This document shows positions 27,594-37,352 of a stretch of DNA of 64,000 nt, one piece after another. The notes beneath the pieces are model-generated. The model did not search any database. It was not told the DNA's origin and saw nothing but the letters and a program-made list of their open reading frames with translations. How positions within the stretch are numbered: position 1 is the first letter of the stretch; the number at the start of each line of letters is the position of its first letter. The position numbers were made by a program, and so were the translations under genes. Source of the DNA: Prauserella cavernicola (GTDB lineage: Bacteria; Actinomycetota; Actinomycetes; Mycobacteriales; Pseudonocardiaceae); the NCBI RefSeq assembly GCF_016595675.1, contig NZ_JAENJH010000003.1, positions 434,001-498,000 of the forward strand, written 5' to 3'.

Positions 27594-27718
27594 GCCTGCG
27601 AATATAGCGGGCACCTCGGACGGTTACCGGTTGGTAATGCGGCCCCCTTCTGCCGTGAATCCCGGCCGCCGCTACGCCAGGCACTCGCCGACTCGACGTG
27701 CCACGCTCCGAAGCGGGG

Positions 27719-27847
27719 GTGAACGGGGTGTCAGTCGAGGAGTTGGCCGCGGCGGTCCGCCGAACGCTGGACCTGCTCGCCCAGGTTCGGACCGACGCGA
27801 CCGCGGCGGCTGGCCTGGTTGCCGAGGCGGCCGGAACGTCCCGGTGA
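27719..27847 (+). pseudogene. 42-codon ORF, possible remnant of a polymorphic toxin
   Basis: GTG 27719 to TGA 27845-27847 encodes a short Ala-rich helix containing VEELAAAVRRTLDLLAQV. Its stop overlaps the GTG of the Imm1-like gene by 4 bases. In Pseudonocardiaceae, as I recall, such a helical segment forms the N-terminus of secreted deaminase-type toxins (DddA-like) encoded just before Imm1 immunity genes. Here no toxin domain follows: the frame ends after 42 codons. It may be a decayed toxin or a genuine small protein; I cannot decide from sequence. Confidence 0.45.
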
Positions 27848-28179
27848 ACTCCGCCGCAGACGTCGACGAGTTGATCGCGTTGTTGGGACGTGCCGACGTC
27901 GGTTCGGCCACGATCCAGGGCGGTGAGGAGGATGCGGTGCTCGACGTGCAGGTGCACGACGGCCTCGGCTATCTCCTCTACGCTGGCGACGACCTGTTCG
28001 GCTACAGCGTGGGCGCACCGGACTCGCCCGCGTTGGTGGAGGTCTCCGAGGTCGGGTTCCCCGCGGGCAGTGGCATGGATCTCGAGCAGTTCCGGGACGT
28101 GCTGGTCGAGTTCGCCGAGTCACGCGGGAGACTTCCGACCGCGGTGAGCTGGCGATCGGCCGACGAGTTCTCGGGCTGA
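27844..28179 (+). CDS. Imm1-like immunity protein
   Basis: 111-residue acidic protein. GTG 27844 overlaps the preceding short ORF. The pattern LDVQVHDGLGYLLYAGDDLFGY, followed by FPAGSGMDLEQFRDVLVEF and a C-terminal AVSWRSADEFSG, resembles Imm1 immunity proteins that neutralise deaminase-type polymorphic toxins. No intact toxin gene is adjacent, so it may be an orphan immunity gene protecting against relatives. Confidence 0.62.
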   Translation: MNSAADVDELIALLGRADVGSATIQGGEEDAVLDVQVHDGLGYLLYAGDDLFGYSVGAPDSPALVEVSEVGFPAGSGMDLEQFRDVLVEFAESRGRLPTAVSWRSADEFSG

Positions 28180-28212
28180 TCCGAGAGGCTCTTCGCGCCG
28201 AGGCTGAGGTCG

Positions 28213-28587
28213 CTACACGGGACGAGGCGCGAAGACCCGGAAGCGGTTTCCGTCGGGGTCGTGCATGACGATCCAGCGCACACCGTCTTCCTCGTGTTCG
28301 GAGTCGCGCGTGGCGCCGAGTGCCTCGGCCCGGTCGGCGACGTCCGCCCAGTTCGCGTCGTCGTCGATGCCGATGTCGATGCCGAGCTGCTCGCCCGCGG
28401 TCACGTCGTCCGCGCGTTCGAAGAGCCAGGTCTGGGCCGTGACCTCGTGGTCGAAGTCGAGCATGACCAGATCGGAGCCGACGTCGACGCGAGGCAGCTC
28501 CATGAGCTCACCCCAGAAGGTCGCGAGTCGTTGCGGGTCCGTGCTCTTGAACGAGTACATGCCGACGACGGCGCGCTTGTCTGCCAT
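28213..28587 (-). CDS. VOC (glyoxalase/bleomycin-resistance) family protein
   Basis: 124-residue single-chain VOC protein made of two beta-alpha-beta-beta-beta modules. Seen: FWGELMELPRVDV in the first and MHDPDGNRFRVFAP in the second. Similar proteins bind metals or small hydrophobic ligands; the substrate is unknown. ATG 28587. Divergent from the cholesterol-oxidase-type gene with an inverted repeat between them that could control both. Confidence 0.83.
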   Translation of the reverse strand: MADKRAVVGMYSFKSTDPQRLATFWGELMELPRVDVGSDLVMLDFDHEVTAQTWLFERADDVTAGEQLGIDIGIDDDANWADVADRAEALGATRDSEHEEDGVRWIVMHDPDGNRFRVFAPRPV

Positions 28588-28617
28588 GTCGCCATTCTGG
28601 CCAGGTCGTCCGGCTGG

Positions 28618-28665
28618 GTGAAAGTTAACGGCGTTTATCCAGTTGGGGTGAACGCCGTTCACTTT
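28618..28665. promoter_or_regulatory. Inverted repeat between VOC gene and cholesterol oxidase gene
   Basis: AACGGCGTT (28627-28635) and AACGCCGTT (28651-28659) face each other; extended arms AGTTAACGGCGTT and AACGCCGTTCACT differ at one position. Each half is itself nearly palindromic. The shape suits a TetR-type operator. It recalls the AAC-N2-GTT core of KstR sites but has a 3-base centre, so it is not called KstR. Confidence 0.55.
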
Positions 28666-28668
28666 TGA

Positions 28669-30923
<2,255 letters not shown>

Positions 30924-31208
30924 GCGCGCAGCTTAGTCGGCGGCTCCCAAGCCGGACGGTCGTCTTGCTATCAGGCTCATGACCAGGGACTTTTGTGATC
31001 TCAGCCGCACCCCGGCGGTACAAACCGGGCCGGGCCTGCCACACTGGTAGAACCGCCGCGTCCGCGGCCAACGCCTCGACCACAGGCATTGACGGACGCC
31101 TCGTCCGGAGGCCGGCGCTACCCGCCAGGCGATCCGGGACTGAGGAGCCACACACCACTGGGGACGCCGTTCGGCTATTCCCCTTGATGTCCAATCCTGG
31201 AGATTGAC

Positions 31209-32375
31209 GTGTCCCAAGCTCAGGTGAGCGACGACGAGATCTTCGGCGGTCACGAGGGCGGCAAGCTCTCCGTGGCCGCCACCCGGCCGATCACGCAGGC
31301 GCGTGATCTCTCCATCGCCTACACGCCGGGGGTAGCCAAGGTCAGCCGCGCCATCGCGGAGGACGCCGCGCTCGCGAAGCGCTACACGTGGGCCGACCGG
31401 CTCGTCGCAGTGGTCAGCGACGGCACCGCGGTACTCGGCCTCGGCGACATCGGCGCCAGCGCGTCGCTGCCGGTGATGGAGGGCAAGTCGGTGCTCTTCA
31501 AGACCTTCGCCGGACTGGACTCGATCCCGTTGGTGCTCGACACCACCGACGTCGACGAGATCGTGGAGACGCTCGTGCGCCTGCGGCCCTCGTTCGGCGC
31601 CGTGAACCTCGAGGACGTGTCGGCCCCCCGCTGTTTCGAACTCGAGGACAAGCTCAAGGCGGCACTCGACTGCCCGGTGATGCACGACGACCAGCACGGC
31701 ACGGCCATCGTGGTACTGGCCGCGTTGCGCGGGGCCAACATGGTGCTCGAGCGCGCGATCGCCGACCAGCGCGTGGTGATCTCCGGCGCGGGCGCCGCGG
31801 GTGTGGCCTGCACGCGGATCCTGCAGGCAGCGGGGGTCGGCGACGTGACGGTGCTCGACTCGAAGGGCATCATCCACTCGGGTCGCGACGGGCTGAACCC
31901 GATCAAGGAGCAGCTCGCCGAGACCTCGAACTCGTCGGGACTGCGCGGCGGGCTCGCCGAGGCGCTCGCCGGTGCCGACGTGTTCATCGGCCTGTCGAGC
32001 TCGACCATCGAGGAGAGCCTGCTCGCCACGATGGCCGACGACTCGATCGTCTTCGCACTGTCCAATCCGGACCCGGAGGTGCACCCGGACGTCGCGGCGC
32101 GCTACGCGTCGGTCGTCGCGACGGGGCGCAGCGACTTCCCGAACCAGATCAACAACGTGCTGGCGTTCCCGGGTGTCTTCAAGGGCGCGCTCGACTCCGG
32201 CGCGCGGTCGATCACGGAGAACATGAAGCTCGCCGCGGCCGACGCGATCGCCTCGGTGGCCGCGGACAAGCTCGCGGCCGACCACATCGTGCCGAGCCCG
32301 CTGGATCCGAGGGTGGCCCCCGAGGTGGCCGCCGCGGTGGCCAAGGCCGCGGAGTCGGACGGCGTCACGGCCTGA
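31209..32375 (+). CDS. NAD(P)-dependent malic enzyme
   Basis: 388-residue short bacterial malic enzyme: oxidative decarboxylation of malate to pyruvate, feeding gluconeogenesis or NADPH pools. Seen: LSIAYTPGVAKVSRAI with the catalytic Tyr, SDGTAVLGLGDIG, metal-site VMHDDQHGTAIV, dinucleotide fold ISGAGAAGVA, and SNPDPEVHPD. GTG start at 31209 after GGAGATT. The 285 bases upstream form a long leader without an ORF. A terminator follows the stop. Confidence 0.93.
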   Translation: MSQAQVSDDEIFGGHEGGKLSVAATRPITQARDLSIAYTPGVAKVSRAIAEDAALAKRYTWADRLVAVVSDGTAVLGLGDIGASASLPVMEGKSVLFKTFAGLDSIPLVLDTTDVDEIVETLVRLRPSFGAVNLEDVSAPRCFELEDKLKAALDCPVMHDDQHGTAIVVLAALRGANMVLERAIADQRVVISGAGAAGVACTRILQAAGVGDVTVLDSKGIIHSGRDGLNPIKEQLAETSNSSGLRGGLAEALAGADVFIGLSSSTIEESLLATMADDSIVFALSNPDPEVHPDVAARYASVVATGRSDFPNQINNVLAFPGVFKGALDSGARSITENMKLAAADAIASVAADKLAADHIVPSPLDPRVAPEVAAAVAKAAESDGVTA

Positions 32376-32385
32376 GTTTCGCCAC

Positions 32386-32427
32386 GCCGGTGCGGTGCGG
32401 GTTCGCCTGCGCCGCACCGGCTTTTTG
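32386..32427 (+). terminator. Malic enzyme terminator
   Basis: GCCGGTGCGG (32386-32395) pairs with CCGCACCGGC (32412-32421), followed by a T run TTTTTGTTT. It is the most classic intrinsic terminator in the window. Confidence 0.9.
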
Positions 32428-32429
32428 TT

Positions 32430-33857
32430 TCAGGAATTCAGAATTTCCCGGCGGAGCTCGTCGATGCGGTGCCGGGGAAGGTCGATCAGGCGCAGGTCCG
32501 CGATGTCGCTGGCCGCGTGCGGCCACAGGTTGCCGACCCGGCCGTGCGCCCGGGTCCAGACCGCGTGCACGGCGGCGTTCGCGTCGTCAGGTGTCACGGC
32601 GTCGGCGACGACCACCGCGTGCTTGTTGTCCGGGGTGCTGCGCAGTAGCCGCAGCCGGTACTTGTCCGCGACCAGGTCGGTGAGCGCGCGCTGTGCCTGC
32701 GCGTCGGCGAGGTCGGGGTGCGCGTTGGGCAGCAGCAGCGCCACGCGCTCGGCGTTCGCGGCGAGCAGCACCCTGGCCAGCCACGGCCCGGGATCGGCCG
32801 TGAGGTCCACGGCGAGGCCGTGCCCTTCCGGCACCGGCACGGGTTTGGTCCAGTCCGGATCGTGCACGGCGACCTCGCGGCCACCAACGCCGGCGAACTC
32901 GCCGAGTGTGTGCAACAGAGCCGCCGGAGTCCGGTGGGATTCCACGGACTGCGGGCCGTGCGTGTAGATGCCCTGCGGCTTGCCCTTGCCCTTCTTGCGC
33001 GAGCGCGCCGTCGGCTGGCAGACGTAGAGGTCGGCCGCGCTGCCGATCGCCTGCGCCCCGGCGTAGCGGTGGAACTCGGGCACGATCGCCTCGAACGCGA
33101 GTCCCAGCGACAGCAGCGCCCGCTGCACCTGGTGCCCGAGCGCGGGGTGGCGGGGGCTGTAGCCGTAGGCAAGCACCAGCCTGCCGTTCGGCGGGTCGGC
33201 GAGGCATTCGATCCCGCGGGCGGCGAACAATCCCATCCCTTCCGGCGTGTAGGGCGGATCGCTGAACACGACGTCGGCGTTGCCCGCCACCGCGAGCGGC
33301 AGCCCGAACCGCAGATCCGCGTGCACGGTACGAATGGAACGCTCACCACGACGGTCGATGTAGGAGAGGATCCGGTCGTCGACGTCCACGACGGTCAGTT
33401 CGGCCTCCGGCCGCAGCGCCCGCACCGCCAGCGACGTGAGGTCGTGGTCGCCGACGAACGTCAGCCGCACCGACCTCAGGTCGTACTGCTCGTCGAGCCA
33501 GCGAGCCCTCGCCACGACGGTCTCGGGCGTTGCCTGCACGTGGTCAAGCGCGGGCAGCGGTGGCGGCACGTCGGCGACGAGCGCCGCGACCTCGGCGCTC
33601 AGGTCGTCGCGTCGCGCGGCGGCCCCCGCCAGTTCGCGCCACCGCCCGGCGGATCCCGGCCGCAGGCGCAGTGCCGAGCCGTCGCGCTCCAGGTCCTCGC
33701 CCAGTGCTGTCAGCAGCTCCTCGACGCCGCGCCTCGGCTGTGCCGTGGCCCGCACCAGTTCGTCGAACTCCACCCAGCCGCTGTCCAGCAGGGCGACGGC
33801 GAGCCGGAGTGGCCTTGCCTGTACGCCAAAGGCGTCGAGCGCTGAGTTCACCACCAC
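32430..33857 (-). CDS. Branched-chain polyamine synthase-like (BpsA/DUF43) protein
   Basis: 475-residue protein with an N-terminal winged-helix-like part (about 1-80) and a Rossmann aminopropyltransferase-like core: VGDHDLTSLAVRAL, VVDVDDRILSYI, and DVVFSDPPYTPEGM. These match the bis-aminopropyl-spermidine synthase family, which in thermophiles adds aminopropyl groups to spermidine. A second, degenerate C-terminal half (about 290-475) is unusual. The role in a mesophilic actinobacterium is unknown. GTG start at 33857. Confidence 0.75.
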   Translation of the reverse strand: MVVNSALDAFGVQARPLRLAVALLDSGWVEFDELVRATAQPRRGVEELLTALGEDLERDGSALRLRPGSAGRWRELAGAAARRDDLSAEVAALVADVPPPLPALDHVQATPETVVARARWLDEQYDLRSVRLTFVGDHDLTSLAVRALRPEAELTVVDVDDRILSYIDRRGERSIRTVHADLRFGLPLAVAGNADVVFSDPPYTPEGMGLFAARGIECLADPPNGRLVLAYGYSPRHPALGHQVQRALLSLGLAFEAIVPEFHRYAGAQAIGSAADLYVCQPTARSRKKGKGKPQGIYTHGPQSVESHRTPAALLHTLGEFAGVGGREVAVHDPDWTKPVPVPEGHGLAVDLTADPGPWLARVLLAANAERVALLLPNAHPDLADAQAQRALTDLVADKYRLRLLRSTPDNKHAVVVADAVTPDDANAAVHAVWTRAHGRVGNLWPHAASDIADLRLIDLPRHRIDELRREILNS

Positions 33858-33936
33858 AGACTAGATGCTGGAACACCGTGCCTTCCGGCCCGATCTCGGC
33901 TACGGTCGTGCGGGTCCGTCCAGAGGGGAGTGGGCT

Positions 33937-35028
33937 ATGGGAATCGAGTTCCGCGGCATCACCAAGAAGTACCCGGACGGCACCGTTGCCGTCGACGATC
34001 TGAACCTGACGATCGAGGACGGCACCATCACGGTCCTCGTCGGTCCGTCCGGCTGTGGCAAGACCACCTCGCTGCGCATGATCAACCGGATGGTCGAGCC
34101 GACCTCCGGCTCGATCCTGCTGGAGGGCGAGGACATCCGCGACTCCGACGCGGCACTGCTGCGCCGGGGCATCGGCTACGTCATCCAGCACGCCGGTCTC
34201 TTTCCACATCGGACGGTGCTGAGCAACATCGCGACCGTGCCGCTGTTGTCCGGCTGGGACAAGAACAAGGCCAAGAAGCGAGCGGCCGAGCTCCTGGAGG
34301 TCGTCGGGCTGCCCGCCGAGGTCGGTAAGCGCTACCCGGCTCAGCTCTCGGGTGGCCAGCAGCAGCGCGTCGGCGTGGCCCGCGCGCTCGCGGCCGACTC
34401 GCCGGTCCTGCTGATGGACGAACCGTTCTCGGCCGTCGACCCCGTGGTGCGCGAAGGGCTGCAGGACGAGCTGCTGCGCCTGCAGTCGCAGCTCGGCAAG
34501 ACGATCGTGTTCGTCACCCACGACATCGACGAGGCCGTGCGGCTCGGCGACCGGGTCGCGGTGCTGCGAGTGGGCGGCAAGCTCGCCCAGTACGGCACGC
34601 CCGCCGAGGTGCTGCGGCAACCCGTCGACGACTTCGTGGCCGGTTTCGTCGGCAAGGACCGCGGCTACCGCGGCCTGTCGTTCCTCGCGGCCGACGACGT
34701 CCTAGTGGAGGACGTGCCCACCGTGCGGGTGGGCAGCAAGCCCGAGGGCAGCGACGGCTGGCGGCTGGCCGTGAACGACGCGGGCGAGCCCCGAGGCTGG
34801 TTGGCTCCCGGGTCCGTTGTGGACGGAGAGTTGGTCGAGGGCGAGCTACTCGCCGGTGGCTCGCTGTACCAGCAGGGCACCCCGATCAGGGGCGCGCTCG
34901 ACGCGGCGCTGTCGTCGCCCGCGAGCCTCGGCGTGGTGGTGGATGCCGACGGCAAGGCCATCGGTGTGGTCACCGCGCGCCAGGTGCTCGACGTGATCGA
35001 GAACCACCCGGAGGGGGTGGCCCGGTGA
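33937..35028 (+). CDS. Osmoprotectant ABC transporter ATP-binding subunit
   Basis: 363 residues. ATPase of a glycine-betaine/carnitine/choline (OpuC/ProU-type) importer. Walker A VGPSGCGKTTS, signature LSGGQQQRVGVARAL, Walker B VLLMDEPFSAVDP, and H-loop VTHDIDEAV. The C-terminal about 110 residues are CBS-like (ending VVDADGKAIGVVTARQVLD) and could sense ionic strength. ATG 33937 follows GAGGGGAG. First gene of a four-gene operon with 4-base overlaps throughout. Confidence 0.92.
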   Translation: MGIEFRGITKKYPDGTVAVDDLNLTIEDGTITVLVGPSGCGKTTSLRMINRMVEPTSGSILLEGEDIRDSDAALLRRGIGYVIQHAGLFPHRTVLSNIATVPLLSGWDKNKAKKRAAELLEVVGLPAEVGKRYPAQLSGGQQQRVGVARALAADSPVLLMDEPFSAVDPVVREGLQDELLRLQSQLGKTIVFVTHDIDEAVRLGDRVAVLRVGGKLAQYGTPAEVLRQPVDDFVAGFVGKDRGYRGLSFLAADDVLVEDVPTVRVGSKPEGSDGWRLAVNDAGEPRGWLAPGSVVDGELVEGELLAGGSLYQQGTPIRGALDAALSSPASLGVVVDADGKAIGVVTARQVLDVIENHPEGVAR

Positions 35029-35714
35029 GCTTCTTCGACGAGCTCGGGCAATACCTCAGCAGTGCCAACAACCGCGAACAGATCGTCGACACCCTCGCCG
35101 AGCACTGCTACCTGGCCCTGCTGCCGCTCGTGCTCGGGATCGTGCTCGCCATCCTCGTCGGCTGGCTCGGCAACACCTGGCCCCGTGCCAGGGGCGTCAT
35201 CCTCGTGGTGTCGAACCTCGTCTACACGGTTCCGTCGCTGGCGTTGTTCGTCGTGATCCCCAGTCTCATCGGCACGAAGATGCTCGACAGCATCAACGTC
35301 GTCGTGGCGCTGACCCTCTACACCGCGGCCCTGCTCGTGCGACCCGTGCTCGACGCGCTCGACGCGGTGCCGCCCGCCGTGATCGCCTCGGCGACGGCGA
35401 TGGGGTACCGGCCCGCGCGTCGGTTCCTGACCGTCGAGCTGCCGCTGGCGGTTCCCGTGCTCGCCGCAGGCGTGCGCGTGGCGAGCGTCAGCAACATCAG
35501 CCTCGTCAGCGTCGGTGCGCTCATCGGCGTCGGCGGACTCGGCGTGCTGTTCACCGATGGCTTCCAGCGTGAGTACTTCTCGCCGATCGTCGTCGGCATC
35601 GCGCTGACCCTGGTGCTCGCGCTGGTCGTCGACCTGCTGCTGGTGCTGCTGCGGCGAGTGCTGACCCCGTGGGACCGCGCGGCCGCGCCCGTGAAGGAGG
35701 AGGTGCCCGCATGA
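35025..35714 (+). CDS. Osmoprotectant ABC transporter permease 1
   Basis: 229-residue BPD-type inner-membrane permease with about five to six helices. The EAA-like loop is ASATAMGYRPARRFLTVELP, followed by SVGALIGVGGLG. GTG overlaps the ATPase stop. It resembles OpuCB/OpuCD; two distinct permeases form the channel with the product of the next gene. Confidence 0.9.
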   Translation: MSFFDELGQYLSSANNREQIVDTLAEHCYLALLPLVLGIVLAILVGWLGNTWPRARGVILVVSNLVYTVPSLALFVVIPSLIGTKMLDSINVVVALTLYTAALLVRPVLDALDAVPPAVIASATAMGYRPARRFLTVELPLAVPVLAAGVRVASVSNISLVSVGALIGVGGLGVLFTDGFQREYFSPIVVGIALTLVLALVVDLLLVLLRRVLTPWDRAAAPVKEEVPA

Positions 35715-36400
35715 TCGGCGAGATCATCGACTGGTTCACCAACTCGGCCAACTGGCAGGGCGAGGACGGGGTGCCGACGCGGGTGCTCCAGCACCTCGGC
35801 TACGTGCTGCTCTCGCTCGTCATCGCCACGGTCATCGCCGTTCCGATCGGCCTCTACGTCGGCCACACCGGCCGCGGCGGGGTGCTGCTGGTGGGCAGCG
35901 GCAACGTGATCCGCGCCCTGCCGACGCTCGGCCTGGTGACGTTTTTGTTCCTGCTGTTCACCGACAGCGACATCGCCGCGATCATCGGGCTCGTCGTGCT
36001 GGCGATCCCGCCGATCCTCGCCGGGACCTACGCGGGACTGCAGGCCGTCGACCGTTCCGTGGTCGACGCCGCCGAGGGCATGGGCATGCGCGGCGGGCAA
36101 CGGCTGTGGCAGATCGAGGTGCCCATCGCGCTGCCGATCGTGCTGGGCGGTGTCCGCAACGCCGTGCTGCAGCTCGTCGCCACGGCCGCCGTCGCGGCCT
36201 ACGTCGGGCTCGGCGGACTCGGCCGGTACCTCCTCGACGGACTGGCCATTTTGGACTACGGCGAGGTGGCGGCAGGCGCCATCCTCACCGCGCTGCTCGC
36301 GATCGTGCTCGACCTCGTGCTCGCCACCGTCCAGCGGGCGCTGGTGCCCCGCGGGGTCCGGCTCGCCGAGGCGGGCGCGAAGAAGGAGGTGTCGGCGTGA
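35711..36400 (+). CDS. Osmoprotectant ABC transporter permease 2
   Basis: 229-residue BPD-type permease, partner of the preceding one. EAA-like loop: DAAEGMGMRGGQRLWQIEVP; then VAAYVGLGGLGRYLLDGLA. Five or six membrane helices. Overlaps both neighbours by 4 bases (ATGA and GTGA), so all four subunits are probably translated in step. Confidence 0.9.
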   Translation: MIGEIIDWFTNSANWQGEDGVPTRVLQHLGYVLLSLVIATVIAVPIGLYVGHTGRGGVLLVGSGNVIRALPTLGLVTFLFLLFTDSDIAAIIGLVVLAIPPILAGTYAGLQAVDRSVVDAAEGMGMRGGQRLWQIEVPIALPIVLGGVRNAVLQLVATAAVAAYVGLGGLGRYLLDGLAILDYGEVAAGAILTALLAIVLDLVLATVQRALVPRGVRLAEAGAKKEVSA

Positions 36401-37287
36401 AGCGGCGACTGCTCGGACTGTTCGCGGCCGTCGGCCTGCTGGCGACCGCATGCGGCAACCCGCTGGAAGGTGGCGCCGAGGGCGGCCCGACCGGCGAGAT
36501 CATCATCGGCGCCTCCGACGTCGGGGAAACCCTGCTGCTGGCCCAGATCTACGCGGGCGCACTGCGCAACGCGGGCGCCGAGAACGTCACCGTGCGCCCG
36601 CCCGTCGGCGGCCGCGAGGTGGTGGTCAAGGCGCTGGAGGACCGGTCGCTCTCGCTCGTGCCCGACTACAGCGGCAACCTGCTGCAGTACTTCGACGACA
36701 CCAGCGAGGCCACCACACCAGAAGAGGTGCACGCGGAGCTCGAACAGAAGCTCCCCGAGCAGTTCGAGGTGCTCGACCAGGCTCCCGCCGAGAACAGCGA
36801 CGAGGTCGTGATCCGCAAGGAACTGGCCGACCAGGGCATCCGGACGGTCTCCGACCTCGCGCCGCGCTGCAAGGACCTGGTCTTCGGTGGTCCGGGTCAG
36901 TGGGCGGACCGGTGGGAGACCAAGATCAAGGACCTCTACGGCTGTGAGTTCCGCGAGATCCGCACCACCGACACCGGTGGCCCGGTGACCGTCGAGGCGC
37001 TGCGCTCCGACGAGGTCCAGGTGGCCGACCTGTTCAGTACCTCGTCGACCATCCGCAGCAACGGGTTCGTCGCGCTCGAGGACGACAAGGACATGTTCCC
37101 GGCGCAGAACATCGTGCCGCTGGTCGCCAAGGGCACGCTCACCGACCGCGAGGTGCGGGCACTCAACGACGTCTCGGCGGCGCTCACCACCGAGAAACTG
37201 ACCGACCTCAACGTCGAGTTCACCGAGGAAAAGCGCAACCCGCTCGACATCGCCGAGGACTTCCTGGCCGATAACGGTCTCGCCTAG
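36397..37287 (+). CDS. Osmoprotectant ABC transporter substrate-binding lipoprotein
   Basis: 296-residue extracellular lipoprotein (OpuCC/ProX type). Signal peptide with lipobox LLATAC, then IIIGASDVGETLLLAQIYAGAL and SLVPDYSGNLLQYF typical of the OpuAC domain. GTG 36397 overlaps the upstream permease. It would deliver a quaternary ammonium osmolyte to the two permeases. The exact ligand cannot be read from sequence. A palindromic repeat follows 4 bases after the stop. Confidence 0.92.
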   Translation: MKRRLLGLFAAVGLLATACGNPLEGGAEGGPTGEIIIGASDVGETLLLAQIYAGALRNAGAENVTVRPPVGGREVVVKALEDRSLSLVPDYSGNLLQYFDDTSEATTPEEVHAELEQKLPEQFEVLDQAPAENSDEVVIRKELADQGIRTVSDLAPRCKDLVFGGPGQWADRWETKIKDLYGCEFREIRTTDTGGPVTVEALRSDEVQVADLFSTSSTIRSNGFVALEDDKDMFPAQNIVPLVAKGTLTDREVRALNDVSAALTTEKLTDLNVEFTEEKRNPLDIAEDFLADNGLA

Positions 37288-37290
37288 ATG

Positions 37291-37341
37291 CAGTGAAGGG
37301 CACCTTTACTGCGTTGAACGCGGTAAAGGTGCCCTTCACTG
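37291..37341. repeat. Intergenic palindrome, copy 1
   Basis: 25-base arms (37291-37315 and 37317-37341) around one G, with core GTGAAGGGCACCTTTACTGC; one mismatch is a G-T pair. It lies between convergent genes. Same family as 49841, 60276 and 63942. Confidence 0.9.
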
Positions 37342-37352
37342 TGGTTGGGTCC

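Noticed and set aside
28618-28665. KstR operator call
   Set aside because: Core has a 3-base centre rather than the AAC-N2-GTT pattern and no other sterol-degradation gene is nearby.
30924-31208. Known riboswitch in malic enzyme leader
   Set aside because: I compared by eye with glycine, cobalamin and c-di-AMP riboswitch cores and saw no match.
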